Shown: positions 1 to 8,147, counted from the first letter of the stretch. The stretch: 64,000 bases of DNA from an uncultured Prevotellaceae bacterium (GCA_949295905.1 CASFNA010000016.1:91385-155384), one strand, 5' to 3'. Notes: generated from the letters alone by a model not told the origin. A program made the numbers and translations.

Positions 1-213
1 CTGCCGCTTGGCCTCCGCAAGCTGCCGTTCGTGCTCGCGCTTGGCGGCGTCAAGCTGTCCTGTCAGCATCTCGGCCTCTCGTTGCCTGGCCGAAACTTCG
101 CTTGAGAGCGACGTGATGCGCTCGTTCTGTTCCTTGGCTCTGCGCTGGTTGGCGAGCATAAACACTACGGCGGCGATGAGCGCGCCTGCTAAGAAAAGGA
201 GGATAGATGTCAT
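1..213 (-). CDS. Membrane-anchored coiled-coil protein, N-terminal 71 residues only (RmuC-like)
   Basis: The reading frame starts at the ATG whose complement is at 211-213 and runs off the left edge without a stop. It begins with a hydrophobic helix (residues 3-20, LLFLAGALIAAVVFMLANQ) followed by a charged heptad-like stretch rich in E, R, Q and A, predicted to be a coiled coil. A membrane anchor followed by a long coiled coil is the architecture of RmuC, a protein thought to limit recombination at inverted repeats. The catalytic-like core of that family would lie outside the window, so the name is inference. A -7 box sits just upstream. Confidence 0.5.
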   Translation of the reverse strand, partial: MTSILLFLAGALIAAVVFMLANQRRAKEQNERITSLSSEVSARQREAEMLTGQLDAAKREHERQLAEAKRQ

Positions 214-238
214 CTTTGTCGTGTTCAGATGTTATATT

Positions 239-247
239 GCAAAGATA
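239..247 (-). promoter_or_regulatory. Bacteroidota -7 box for the RmuC-like gene
   Basis: On the minus strand this reads TATCTTTGC, matching TAnnTTTG, 26 nt upstream of the start codon at 213. No convincing -33 TTTG is seen. A GAAAG/CTTTC hairpin lies just upstream (about 261-278). Confidence 0.55.
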
Positions 248-375
248 ATGCAAGCGAGTGGAAAGAAAGCTTGCTTTCAATTTCCCGAGCGCAGCTTATC
301 TTATGCAAAGATATAGAATATCGGCGATACTCGCAAACGATGCCGTCAAAAATTAAAACGGAAGCCGTTGGCCGT

Positions 376-471
376 GCAAAAGGCGGCAAACGGCGTTGTA
401 AAAGGTGGCCTTTTGGCTTGCGAAAGGCCACCTTTGGCAGACTGAAAGACGGCCTTTCGGAATTGAAAGGA
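376..471. repeat. Four-arm palindromic repeat, copy 1
   Basis: Diverged copy of the dispersed family whose 15-nt arms (AAAAGRCGGCCTTTT or its reverse complement) are spaced by about 7 nt. Visible arms include GTAAAAGGTGGCCTTTT, GCGAAAGGCCACCTTTG and GAAAGACGGCCTTTC. It lies in the gap between the RmuC-like and helicase genes, which holds no other gene. Confidence 0.8.
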
Positions 472-690
472 AAACGTGCCGGAATGCTTACGGTTACATA
501 TCGTTTATATATATTATAGAATAACGTAAGCATCAGTATCGCTTTTGCTTATAGTTTTCACTGCTTGTTTTTATACTGATACAAAAACGACGCGCCTCTC
601 GCCGCTTGGCAATGTGCAAACGACGAGGGGCGGAAAGAGATATGACGGCTGTTATGCGTTATGTTAAGGCTTGCACTTGGTATGAAACAC

Positions 691-833
691 CCTTTGTAGG
701 GACATAATTTATTATGTCCGTATGTTCTGAAAGAACATTTTTAATGTGCTACGCTTGATTAATACGCCTCTTCGCGGCGTGCGGACATAATGAACCGGAG
801 GTCAGCGTTAAGCTAATTATGTCCCTACAAAGG
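691..833. repeat. Foldback element M1, copy 1
   Basis: The ends are CCTTTGTAGGGACATAAT and its reverse complement, and two smaller hairpins lie inside (GTTCTGAAAGAAC and CGCCTCTTCGCGGCG). A second copy at 60273-60393 has the same ends but its interior in the opposite orientation. The right arm of this copy is interrupted by about 22 nt (795-816) containing GTCAGCGTTAAGCTAA, a word also found in two other intergenic repeats. Confidence 0.75.
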
Positions 834-856
834 ATGTTTTTTATATTTGATTAATA

Positions 857-2362
857 TCATTCTGTTGTTTGCGTCTTGGGCCAGTTGACGAGAAACAGCC
901 GCTCGGTGGCGCGCGTGAAGGCTGTGTAGAGCCAGTGGATGTAGTCGGGAGTGAGCATGTCGTCGGTCATGTAGCCCTGGTCTACGTAGACGTGAGCCCA
1001 CTGGCCGCCCTGCGCCTTGTGGCAGGTTACGGCGTAGGCGAACTTCACTTGGAGGGCGTTATAGAACCTGTCTTCGCGCACTTGCTTCATTCGGTCGGCC
1101 TTGAGGGGTATGTCCTGATAGTCGTCAAGTACGGCGTTGAACAGCTGTTCGCTCTGCTGGCGCGTCAGTGCGGGTGCTTCAGACGTAAGCGTGTCGAGCA
1201 TTACGGTAGCCTGAAGTTCGTAGTCGCCGTAGTCGGGGAACTGGAGCCACACGTCGGCAAAGCGGAATCCGTACAGCTCCCTTACGTTGCGCACGCGCCG
1301 GATGCACGCCCGGTCGCCGTTGGCGATGAACAGCCCCACCCGTCCTCCCCATTGGGGAGGTGCTTGGCTACCGTCACCTACGGGCTGTTCCCTCCCCGTT
1401 GGGGAGGTCGGGAGGGGCTCTTTTTCCTTCTCCAGCCAATAATAGTTGTTCTTTACCACCATGAGCATGTCGCCGGCGGTAAGCTCCTCCTCGCGTCCGA
1501 GCACCATGTTGCGTATTCCGGCGTTGTATATGTTGGCGCGCTTGTTGCTCCGCGTCACGACGATTGTCTCGTCCATGCCCACCTCAGAGTAGCTGCCGTT
1601 AAGCTGCTCGATAAGCTCGTCGCCTGGCACCATGCGTATGTCGGCAAAGCTTTTGAAGCGTACAAGGGGCAGCTCGGTCACTTCGTCGTGCGTCACCATG
1701 CGGCGTATGATGGTCGCGTTGTACAGTATGCCCGAGCCTTCGGCCTGTCGCAGCACCTCTTCCAGCTCGCACCGGTACACCTTCAGACTGTACCCTGCCA
1801 TGTATTCGGCCGACAAGGCGGGCGACTCTTCAGCGCCAACGGGCGGCAGCTGGGCCTTGTCTCCGATGAACATCATGCGGCAGTTGCGCCCCGAGTAGAC
1901 AAAGCTGACGAGGTCGTCGAGCAGGCGGCCCGTGCCGAAGTGCATCGTCTCTACCGCCCCTCCGTTGGCTATCATCGAGGCTTCGTCCACCATGAAGAGC
2001 GTGTCTTGCGCCAGGTTGTCGTTCAGGTTGAAGCGGCTGTCCTCGCCGGTGAAGGCCTTTTGCCTGTATATGCGGCGGTGTATGGTGAACGCCTGGCGGC
2101 CCGCGTTGAGCGAGAACACCTTGGCTGCACGCCCGGTGGGGGCCAGTAGCACCGTCTTCTGCCGCAACATGGTCATCGTCTTGACCATTGCGGCGGCCAA
2201 GGAGGTCTTGCCCGTACCGGCGGAACCACGCAAAATCATCACCGCGTGGCTGTCCCTATCGGTCATGAAGCGGCAAAACGTGTCTATCGCAACGGCCTGT
2301 TCGCGTGTAGGAACAAGGCCGAAAGCCTGCCTTACGAGCAGTGCCAGTTCGTCAACAATCAT
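857..2362 (-). CDS. RecD/Dda-like superfamily 1 DNA helicase
   Basis: The 501-residue protein has a Walker A motif GSAGTGKTSLA (about residue 46), a Walker B/DEAD-like LFMVDEASMI (about 122), the GDKAQLPPVG motif III region, and a C-terminal UvrD_C_2-type segment with AVTCHKAQGGQW (about 440-470). These are hallmarks of 5'-3' RecD2/Dda helicases that use ATP to unwind DNA in repair or replication. Residues of about 315-344 (PLPTSPTGREQPVGDG and following) have no place in the family. They are encoded by an inserted palindromic repeat, positioned between the KNNYYWL and GLFIANGD segments that are normally close together. The reading frame is kept, so the helicase may still function. It is monocistronic and divergent from the next gene. 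Confidence 0.88.
   Translation of the reverse strand: MIVDELALLVRQAFGLVPTREQAVAIDTFCRFMTDRDSHAVMILRGSAGTGKTSLAAAMVKTMTMLRQKTVLLAPTGRAAKVFSLNAGRQAFTIHRRIYRQKAFTGEDSRFNLNDNLAQDTLFMVDEASMIANGGAVETMHFGTGRLLDDLVSFVYSGRNCRMMFIGDKAQLPPVGAEESPALSAEYMAGYSLKVYRCELEEVLRQAEGSGILYNATIIRRMVTHDEVTELPLVRFKSFADIRMVPGDELIEQLNGSYSEVGMDETIVVTRSNKRANIYNAGIRNMVLGREEELTAGDMLMVVKNNYYWLEKEKEPLPTSPTGREQPVGDGSQAPPQWGGRVGLFIANGDRACIRRVRNVRELYGFRFADVWLQFPDYGDYELQATVMLDTLTSEAPALTRQQSEQLFNAVLDDYQDIPLKADRMKQVREDRFYNALQVKFAYAVTCHKAQGGQWAHVYVDQGYMTDDMLTPDYIHWLYTAFTRATERLFLVNWPKTQTTE
1332..1419. repeat. CCTCCCC-type palindromic repeat inside the helicase gene
   Basis: The outer arms AGCCCCACCCGTCCTCCCC and its near complement enclose two inner palindromes, CCTCCCCATTGGGGAGG and CCTCCCCGTTGGGGAGG. 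The same structure occurs between genes at 33608-33705. Here it lies inside an open frame and is translated as a proline/glycine-rich linker. Confidence 0.85.
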
Positions 2363-2380
2363 CAGTTTTTAACTTAAAGG

Positions 2381-2412
2381 TTTGGTCTTACGGATAATTT
2401 GGAGTATTTTTG
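2381..2412 (+). promoter_or_regulatory. Promoter of the pilin-like / DUF3822 / rsmD cluster
   Basis: TTTG (2381-2384), 20-nt spacer, TATTTTTG (2405-2412): a full match to the Bacteroidota -33/-7 consensus. It leaves a 5' leader of about 105 nt before the ATG at 2524. Confidence 0.7.
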
Positions 2413-2523
2413 CAACGCACAAGATGCGCCAGCATGATGCAAACTTACTAATAATAATTGGTATAACATGCTGCGCATACTCATTAAATAGTTTTTTATC
2501 CAAGGCAAACGCCGTTTTCGGGG

Positions 2524-3003
2524 ATGGTCAAAATCAAAAGAAACTACATTTTGGGCGCGCTTGCCGCCGCATTGGCCGTAGCGTGTGCGCTCAGCATATA
2601 CGCCCCGATACGGTTTGACAGGTTGCGTGCCGCACGCGAACAGGCGGTGAAGCAGCGGCTGGTGAAAATCAGGTACGCCGAGGAACGTTACCGCAAGGCT
2701 AACGGAACATACACCGACAACTTCGGAGAGCTGGTTAAGCACGGATATCTTGCCGACTCCTTGCAATACATTCCGTTCACGGAAGGCAAGAAGTTCGACA
2801 TCGCCGTCAACACGCAAATAGGCAAGTCAGGGCGGCAAATACCGCTGATGGAGTGCGGTGCGGGCTATGAAGACTATCTCGAAGGACTTGACGGGAACAG
2901 CGTCTCAAACCTTGTTGAAGAAGCGAACAACGCCGGACGTTACCCCGGACTTAAAATAGGAGACTTAATCACACCCAACGACAATGCAGGAAACTGGGAA
3001 TAA
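2524..3003 (+). CDS. Single-pass periplasmic protein, pseudopilin-like helix
   Basis: This 159-residue protein of unknown function has a basic start (MVKIKRNY), one membrane helix (about residues 9-27) and a long polar helix containing RLVKIRYAEERYRKANGTYT. That stretch resembles the region after the N-terminal helix of type II secretion pseudopilins (residues aligned, AEE.Y...NGTYT). No prepilin peptidase site is evident. Its 3' end overlaps the DUF3822 gene by 20 nt, implying translational coupling. The neighbourhood with DUF3822 and rsmD suggests a conserved Bacteroidales cluster. The pilin resemblance is inference from local similarity only. Confidence 0.75.
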   Translation: MVKIKRNYILGALAAALAVACALSIYAPIRFDRLRAAREQAVKQRLVKIRYAEERYRKANGTYTDNFGELVKHGYLADSLQYIPFTEGKKFDIAVNTQIGKSGRQIPLMECGAGYEDYLEGLDGNSVSNLVEEANNAGRYPGLKIGDLITPNDNAGNWE

Positions 3004-3871
3004 GATATTTCTACAGACGGGCCGACGGGCTGACACTGCGGCTGATGCACAGGCCGACTTGTCATCCCGCACCTTGTCAACCAAGAAGAAGCCGCGCCTT
3101 ACCATCCGTGTAGGCCGCCACACCTTGTCTTTCTCCGCTCTCGACCCGGGCAGTGCGGCAGGCGTAATATTCGAGCCTTACACCGTAAGGAGTGGAATAT
3201 CCATGGCTGCAAACCTTAGGGAAGCGCTCAAGGAAATCAACCTGCAACCCGACGGATGGCAGCGGGCGATGGTGCTTGTTGACTCGCCCGTGCTGATGGT
3301 TCCTGTCGATGAATACAAGGATTCGCTTAAAGACGTGTACTATCATCACGCCATAACCGGCCGCACCGGCGAGACGGTTATGCACACCGTGCTGCCTTCG
3401 CTCAACGCGGTGGCCGTATATTCGATGAACAAAGACCTGAAGCTGGTCGTTGACGACCATTTCGGCGATGTGCGTTACACCCATGTCTGCGCCCCTGTAT
3501 GGGAACATCTGTACCGCCGCAGCTTCACCGGCGTGAGGCAGAAGCTGTACGCTTATTTCCATGACAAGAAGCTCGATGTGTTTAGTTTCCAGCAAAACCG
3601 CTTTAAGTTCACCAACAGTTTTGACACAAACCTTGCTCCAGACGCCGTCTACTTCATACTGAACGTGTGGAAGCAGCTGGCCTTTGACAACCGCCGCGAC
3701 GAGCTTCACCTCGTAGGCGAGCTGCCGGGACGAGACGAACTCGTGCAAGAGCTGCGCCAGTTCGTGCAAAACGTATATGTAATCAATCCCAAAGCAGAGT
3801 TCAACAGGGCGCCAATCACCGAGATAAAAGGTCTGCCATACGACTTGATGACATACTTCTTGAAGGGCTAA
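2984..3871 (+). CDS. DUF3822 family protein
   Basis: A 295-residue protein recognised by its family features: an N-terminal RLTIRVGRHTLSFS strand pattern, AANLREALKEINL, MVLVDSPVLMVP, and a second half with FILNVWKQLAF and HLVGELPGRDELVQEL. As far as I recall, a Bacteroides member of this family has an actin-like ATPase fold of the PilM type, but no reaction is established. It overlaps the upstream pilin-like gene and precedes rsmD. An actin-like protein coupled to a pseudopilin-like protein is reminiscent of PilM/GspL-pilin pairs. That connection is my inference. Confidence 0.8.
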   Translation: MQETGNKIFLQTGRRADTAADAQADLSSRTLSTKKKPRLTIRVGRHTLSFSALDPGSAAGVIFEPYTVRSGISMAANLREALKEINLQPDGWQRAMVLVDSPVLMVPVDEYKDSLKDVYYHHAITGRTGETVMHTVLPSLNAVAVYSMNKDLKLVVDDHFGDVRYTHVCAPVWEHLYRRSFTGVRQKLYAYFHDKKLDVFSFQQNRFKFTNSFDTNLAPDAVYFILNVWKQLAFDNRRDELHLVGELPGRDELVQELRQFVQNVYVINPKAEFNRAPITEIKGLPYDLMTYFLKG

Positions 3872-4022
3872 GAATTAAGAGTTAAGAATTAAGAAAATAT
3901 GCCTTGTACAATTCGTAATGGTATTTTTCTTAATTAGCTTGACGCTGACTTTCAGTTCTTAACTCTTAATTCTTAATTCACAAAGCATCTCTTTCTTAGT
4001 TCTTAACTCTTAATTTTTAATT
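3870..4022. repeat. Inverted low-complexity repeat (TTAAGAA words)
   Basis: The left arm is a run of TTAAGAATTAAGAG words right after the DUF3822 stop. Two complementary right arms (AACTCTTAATTCTTAATTC type) end just before rsmD. The centre (3931-3949) holds TAATTAGCTTGACGCTGAC, shared with 25749-25767 and, inverted and with one change, with 801-819. Confidence 0.75.
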
Positions 4023-4028
4023 CACAAA

Positions 4029-4601
4029 GTGCGAATAATCACCGGAATATACAAGGGACGCCATTTCGACATTCCCAAGACGTTCAAGGCGAGGCCGACT
4101 ACCGACTTCGCGAAGGAAAACATTTTCAATGTGCTTAACGGTTACATCGACCTCGACGGGGCAACGGCTCTCGACTTGTTCTCGGGCACCGGCAGCATAT
4201 CCCTCGAACTCCTTTCACGCGGATGCTCGTCAGTCATAAGCGTTGAGGCCGACCGTGACCATCACGCTTTCATCCGCCAGTGCCTCAAGAAACTCGGAAC
4301 GGACAAGTGTGTGCCCCTGCGCGGCGACGTGTTCCGCTTCTTGAAGAGCTGCCACCAGCAGTTCGACTTCATCTTCGCCGACCCTCCTTACGCCCTGCCC
4401 GAACTGCCTACGCTGCCCCGGCTCATCCTCGAACGCCGTCTGTTGAAGCCCGGCGGCGTGTTCGTTTTCGAGCACGGCAAGCACAATTCGTTTGAAGATG
4501 TGCCAGGATTTGTCGAGCACCGCGCTTATGGAAGCGTCAACTTCAGCATATTCAGACCGCAGGATGAAACACAAACCGTGGTCGAGGAAGAGCGTCATTA
4601 A
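4029..4601 (+). CDS. rsmD: 16S rRNA (guanine966-N2)-methyltransferase RsmD
   Basis: The 190-residue Rossmann-fold methyltransferase transfers a methyl group from SAM to G966 of 16S rRNA. It starts MRIITGIYKGR, and the SAM-binding loop is DLFSGTGSISLE (about residues 49-60). The N-methylase signature FADPPY places DPPY at 118-121. The start is GTG at 4029, since no ATG fits the conserved N-terminus. Its length equals that of normal RsmD. The stop codon lies within the stem of the following terminator. It is the last gene of the cluster starting at 2524. Confidence 0.93.
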   Translation: MRIITGIYKGRHFDIPKTFKARPTTDFAKENIFNVLNGYIDLDGATALDLFSGTGSISLELLSRGCSSVISVEADRDHHAFIRQCLKKLGTDKCVPLRGDVFRFLKSCHQQFDFIFADPPYALPELPTLPRLILERRLLKPGGVFVFEHGKHNSFEDVPGFVEHRAYGSVNFSIFRPQDETQTVVEEERH

Positions 4602-4632
4602 AAGCGATTTCGCTTTTAATGACGCTCTTTTT
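4588..4632 (+). terminator. Intrinsic terminator of rsmD
   Basis: A 19-bp perfect stem (4588-4606 with 4611-4629), loop ATTT, followed by T residues. It includes the rsmD stop codon. Confidence 0.9.
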
Positions 4633-4703
4633 GTATTGTAATTATGGTAGGTGTCAAGCCTATAATATTGCTTTTATTCTCCATTCCCGGGCATTTTACG
4701 TAT

Positions 4704-5120
4704 TCACCGTGCAAGCATTACTATGCATCCGGCGGTTATTAGCAGTGCGCCGACCACAACGCGCAGGCTGACAGGCTCTTTTAGGAAGAGGAACGACAGG
4801 CAGATGGTAATCACGACGCTTAGCTTGTCTATCGGCGCGACACGCGAAACGTCGCCCGTCTGCAACGCCTTGAAGTAGAAAAGCCACGACAACCCCGTGG
4901 CCGCTCCTGACAATATGAGGAACAGCCAGGCGTGGCGCGGTATGCCGCGCACCTCGCCCATGTGGTTGCCGAAGAACACGATGCCCCACGTGATGAGCAA
5001 AATTACGGTGGTACGGATAGCCGTGGCAAGGTCTGAATTGATGTCTTTCACCCCGATTTTGGCGAAGATTGCCGTCAGTGCGGCAAAGAATGCGGAGAGC
5101 AAAGCGTAATATTTCCACAT
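4704..5120 (-). CDS. EamA/DMT-family transporter, single-domain
   Basis: This 138-residue membrane protein has about five hydrophobic helices, starting MWKYYALLSAFFAALTAIF, and a central LILSGAATGLSWLFYFKAL. The LFLKEPVSL loop is typical of one EamA repeat. Canonical drug/metabolite transporters carry two such repeats, so this half-length version probably dimerises. The substrate is unknown. A -7 box (TATCTTTG, complement at 5210-5217) lies about 90 nt upstream. It ends convergently with rsmD across a terminator. Confidence 0.85.
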   Translation of the reverse strand: MWKYYALLSAFFAALTAIFAKIGVKDINSDLATAIRTTVILLITWGIVFFGNHMGEVRGIPRHAWLFLILSGAATGLSWLFYFKALQTGDVSRVAPIDKLSVVITICLSFLFLKEPVSLRVVVGALLITAGCIVMLAR

Positions 5121-5296
5121 GGTTTAATGGTGTTTTTACGGTTGCACGGACGTTGTTTGCCGTTACCGTTCATGATAACGGACGTTACGGCCTTTTTGTT
5201 TTGTCGATGCAAAGATAACATGTTATTTTGTGGAAAATTTGAAGAAAGCGGACTTTTTGCCGCCACCTTGCATCCGGCTGTTTTCCTTCGGTTTTC

Positions 5297-5379
5297 CAAA
5301 AGACGGCCTTTCGCATTGTAAAAGACCGTCTTTGACACGCTAAAAGGCCACCTTTCACAATGCGAAAGGCGGCCTTTTA
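5297..5379. repeat. Four-arm palindromic repeat, copy 2
   Basis: Four arms in 83 bp: CAAAAGACGGCCTTTC, GTAAAAGACCGTCTTTG, CTAAAAGGCCACCTTTC, GCGAAAGGCGGCCTTTT. The first contains an exact AAAAGACGGCCTTT (5298-5311). It lies just after the cupin gene's stop codon. Confidence 0.9.
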
Positions 5380-5413
5380 GTGGGTGTCTGCTTACTGTCT
5401 GATAGTCAGGCGG

Positions 5414-5878
5414 TTACAAATTGTTGTGGAAAGCGTCCTCGTCGAGCACTACACCGTCGCCTGCCGGGGTGTCGTCTGCACCGAAGCTGCCGGCCATGTA
5501 CTGGATACACATCACTACCATGTTGACCTTTCCCGTGTTGCGTAGCGCACGCTTGCCTGCCGGAGCTACGCGCACGAGGCTGCCTTCGGCTACCGGGAAC
5601 ACCTTGTCATCGACGCGGAACTCGCCCTCGCCGCTGATTATCATGTACAGTTCCTCGTGCCGTTTGTGCGCGTGGAGGAACGGACTTGCCTGCCCGGGGC
5701 ACATCGTCTGGAGCGACATTTCCATGCCCGTGGCCTTCAAAGCCCCGCCAGTGAACACCTTGCCGTTTACCGATACGCCTTCGCCGAGCGGCAACACATA
5801 GTCTTTCAAACCGTCAAACTTGCCCGTAGATACGGCCGTGAAGTTAGCACCTTCACCCAAAACTTTCAGTTCTTTCAT
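5414..5878 (-). CDS. Cupin-domain protein
   Basis: The 154-residue cupin has metal-binding motif 1 as FLHAHKRHEELYMIISGEGE (two His then Glu, about residues 68-87), while motif 2 (VAPAGKRALRNTG) has lost the usual His. It may bind metal with reduced ligands or act as a small-molecule binding barrel. There is no signal peptide, so it is cytoplasmic. It is divergent from an HxlR-type regulator gene, which is the likely controller. The substrate cannot be told from sequence. Confidence 0.85.
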   Translation of the reverse strand: MKELKVLGEGANFTAVSTGKFDGLKDYVLPLGEGVSVNGKVFTGGALKATGMEMSLQTMCPGQASPFLHAHKRHEELYMIISGEGEFRVDDKVFPVAEGSLVRVAPAGKRALRNTGKVNMVVMCIQYMAGSFGADDTPAGDGVVLDEDAFHNNL

Positions 5879-5914
5879 ATCAATGTATGTTTTATAAGTT
5901 GATGTTTACGGGTG

Positions 5915-5946
5915 CAAAGGTAATGCGTAAATACATGACATGCAAG
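5915..5946 (-). promoter_or_regulatory. Promoter of the cupin gene
   Basis: On the minus strand: CTTG (complement 5943-5946), 20-nt spacer, TACCTTTG (complement 5915-5922). It lies 37 nt upstream of the start codon. Confidence 0.65.
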
Positions 5947-6046
5947 AAGTTACGCAGACGTTACACGGTAACCTGCGCGTTACCGTTGCCTTTTTGAGGC
6001 GTATTCAAGAATTGACTTTTACAAAGTTTAACGCACATTGGTGCAT

Positions 6047-6087
6047 TATATAAACCGTTTCGGTTACTTTTGTAGACCAAAACGGTG
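6047..6087 (+). promoter_or_regulatory. Promoter and possible operator of the HxlR gene
   Basis: TACTTTTG (6065-6072) is a -7 box 23 nt before the ATG. An AACCGTTTCGGTT dyad overlaps its upstream side and ACCAAAACGGT follows. These dyads are candidates for HxlR binding sites. Confidence 0.5.
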
Positions 6088-6094
6088 ATTGTTT

Positions 6095-6469
6095 ATGCTC
6101 AAAACAGATGTAAATTACGCCTTGTTCCCTCAATGTCCGATAAGGAACGTGCTGTCGCGAATTGGCGACAAGTGGTCCATGCTGGTGCTTTTCACGCTTG
6201 AAAGGCACGGCACAATGCGCTTCAACGGCCTGAAGCTGTACATCCCTGACATATCGAAGAAGATGCTTTCAACGGCGTTGAAGGTGCTCGAGGCCGACGG
6301 ACTTGTTTCGAGACGGGTATATGCCGAAGTGCCGCCGAGGGTGGAATACAGCCTTACGGAGCGCGGCCTGTCGCTCATTCCGCTGCTCAACAGCCTCATA
6401 GACTGGGCTGCCGAGAATATGGAAGACATCCTGAAGGACAGAAACGATTATTCAATTCATAATTCATAA
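6095..6469 (+). CDS. HxlR-family winged-helix regulator
   Basis: The protein (124 residues from the ATG at 6095; a TTG two codons earlier is possible) shows the HxlR pattern: a conserved Cys near the start in FPQCPIRNVLSRIGDKWSML, the recognition helix region ISKKMLSTALKVLEADGLV, and the wing VPPRVEYSLTERG. The Cys makes redox or electrophile sensing plausible. It is divergently transcribed from the cupin gene about 215 nt away, the usual arrangement for a regulator and its target. Confidence 0.9.
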   Translation: MLKTDVNYALFPQCPIRNVLSRIGDKWSMLVLFTLERHGTMRFNGLKLYIPDISKKMLSTALKVLEADGLVSRRVYAEVPPRVEYSLTERGLSLIPLLNSLIDWAAENMEDILKDRNDYSIHNS

Positions 6470-6556
6470 TGCACAATTCATAATTGGCTGCGCTTTGTTC
6501 TTTCCGCTGTCCGCAGGCATAATTATGCATTATGAATTATACATTATGAATTAAAA
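6453..6556. repeat. Inverted ATTCATAAT-word repeat between hxlR-type gene and nadB
   Basis: The left arm repeats ATTCATAATTCATAATGCAC and the right arm is its complement (TGCATTATGAATTATACATT). It separates two convergent genes and could act as a bidirectional terminator. Confidence 0.7.
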
Positions 6557-6557
6557 T

Positions 6558-8147
6558 TTATTTTTTATCGTACGCGTGCAGCGGATAATCGATGGTGTAA
6601 TGCAGTCCGCGGCACTCCTTGCGCTCTATTGCCTGGCGCGTGATGAGGTAGCCTACGTTAATCATGTTGCGCAGTTCGCATATGTCGCGGCTGGCCTTTA
6701 CGCGCTTGAACAGGGCTTCCGTCTCCTCGTAGAGCAGGTCGAGGCGGTCCCAGGCGCGCTTCAGGCGCAGGTCGCTGCGCACTATGCCGACGTAGTTGCT
6801 CATCGTCTGGCACACCTCCTTGACGCTCTGCGTGATGAGAACCTTCTCCTCGTTGGTCATCGTTCCCTCGTCGTTCCACTCCGGCACGCGGTCGTTGAAC
6901 GTGTATTTGCCGATGTTCTCCAGGCTGTGACGCGCCGCCGCGTCGGCGTAGACCACGGCCTCGATGAGCGAGTTGCTGGCCAGTCGGTTGCCGCCGTGCA
7001 GTCCCGTGCACGAGCATTCTCCGATGGCGTAGAGGCGGTGGATGCTGGATTCTCCGTTGAGGTCAACCTTTATGCCGCCGCACATGTAGTGTGCCGCCGG
7101 GCGCACTGGTATGTATTCCTTTGTGATGTCTATGCCGATGGAGAGGCACTTCTGGTAAATGTTGGGGAAGTGGCGCTTCGTTTCCTCGGCATCCTTGTGC
7201 GTAACGTCGAGGCAAACGTGGTCAAGTCCGTGTATCTTCATCTCCTTGTCGATGGCGCGCGCCACTATGTCGCGCGGCGCAAGGGACAACCTTTTGTCGT
7301 ATTTCTCCATGAACGATTCGCCGTTGGGCAATCTTAGAATGCCGCCGTAGCCGCGCATGGCCTCGGTGATGAGGTAAGCCGGATGCGTCTCGTGAGGATT
7401 GTAGAGCGCCGTGGGGTGGAACTGTACGAACTCCATGTCCTTCACCGTGCCCTTGGCGCGGTATACCATGGCCTCGCCGTCGCCTGTGGATATTATGGGG
7501 TTGGTGGTTGTCAGGTAGACCGCGCCGCATCCGCCGGTGCACATCAGCGTGACTTTGCTCAGGTATGTGTCCACTTTCTGCGTGTCGGGGTTGAGCACGT
7601 AAGCTCCGTAACACTCAATGTCGGGCGTGCGGCGTGTCACCTCTATGCCCAAGTGGTGCTGCGTAATGATTTCCACGGCGAAGTGGTTTTCCTTGATTTC
7701 GATGTCGGGATTGGCCTTTACGGCGGCCATCAGGCCGCGCTGTATTTCGGCTCCGGTGTCGTCGGCGTGGTGCAGTATGCGGAACTCCGAGTGTCCGCCT
7801 TCGCGGTGCAGGTCGTAGTTGCCGTCTTCCTTCTTGTCGAAGTTGACGCCCCATTGCACCAGTTCCTTGATTTGCGCGGGGGCGTTGCGCACCACTTGCT
7901 CCACCGCCTGGCGGTCGCTTATGTAGTCGCCGGCAATCATTGTGTCCTCGATGTGCTTGTCGAAGTTGTCCACCGCGAGGTTGGTAACCGACGCTATGCC
8001 GCCCTGCGCCTTGGCCGTGTTGGCCTCGTCGAGCGTGGTTTTACAGATAATGCAGATTTTTCCCTTGTGCGCCCGGGCTACCTTGAGGGCGTAGCTCATA
8101 CCGGCGACGCCGCCGCCGATAATCAGAAAGTCGTATTTATATACCAT
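6558..8147 (-). CDS. nadB: L-aspartate oxidase
   Basis: The 529-residue flavoprotein oxidises L-aspartate to iminoaspartate, the first step of de novo NAD synthesis. Visible features: FAD-binding FLIIGGGVAGMSYALKVA (residues 7-24), ANTAKAQGGIA, substrate-binding HREGGHSEFRILHHADDTG, the RPAAHYMCGGIKVD segment, and YAIGECSCTGLHGGNRLASN. The helical C-terminal domain is complete. No nadA or nadC is adjacent in this window. A -7 box (TATTTTTG, complement 8170-8177) lies 23 nt upstream of the start. Confidence 0.95.
   Translation of the reverse strand: MVYKYDFLIIGGGVAGMSYALKVARAHKGKICIICKTTLDEANTAKAQGGIASVTNLAVDNFDKHIEDTMIAGDYISDRQAVEQVVRNAPAQIKELVQWGVNFDKKEDGNYDLHREGGHSEFRILHHADDTGAEIQRGLMAAVKANPDIEIKENHFAVEIITQHHLGIEVTRRTPDIECYGAYVLNPDTQKVDTYLSKVTLMCTGGCGAVYLTTTNPIISTGDGEAMVYRAKGTVKDMEFVQFHPTALYNPHETHPAYLITEAMRGYGGILRLPNGESFMEKYDKRLSLAPRDIVARAIDKEMKIHGLDHVCLDVTHKDAEETKRHFPNIYQKCLSIGIDITKEYIPVRPAAHYMCGGIKVDLNGESSIHRLYAIGECSCTGLHGGNRLASNSLIEAVVYADAAARHSLENIGKYTFNDRVPEWNDEGTMTNEEKVLITQSVKEVCQTMSNYVGIVRSDLRLKRAWDRLDLLYEETEALFKRVKASRDICELRNMINVGYLITRQAIERKECRGLHYTIDYPLHAYDKK

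Noticed and set aside
869-2149. Long plus-strand ORF opposite the helicase gene
   Set aside because: It has no family features and exists only because of codon bias of the real minus-strand gene. The same holds for long antisense frames over nadB, cls, the 33-kb dehydrogenase and dnaG.
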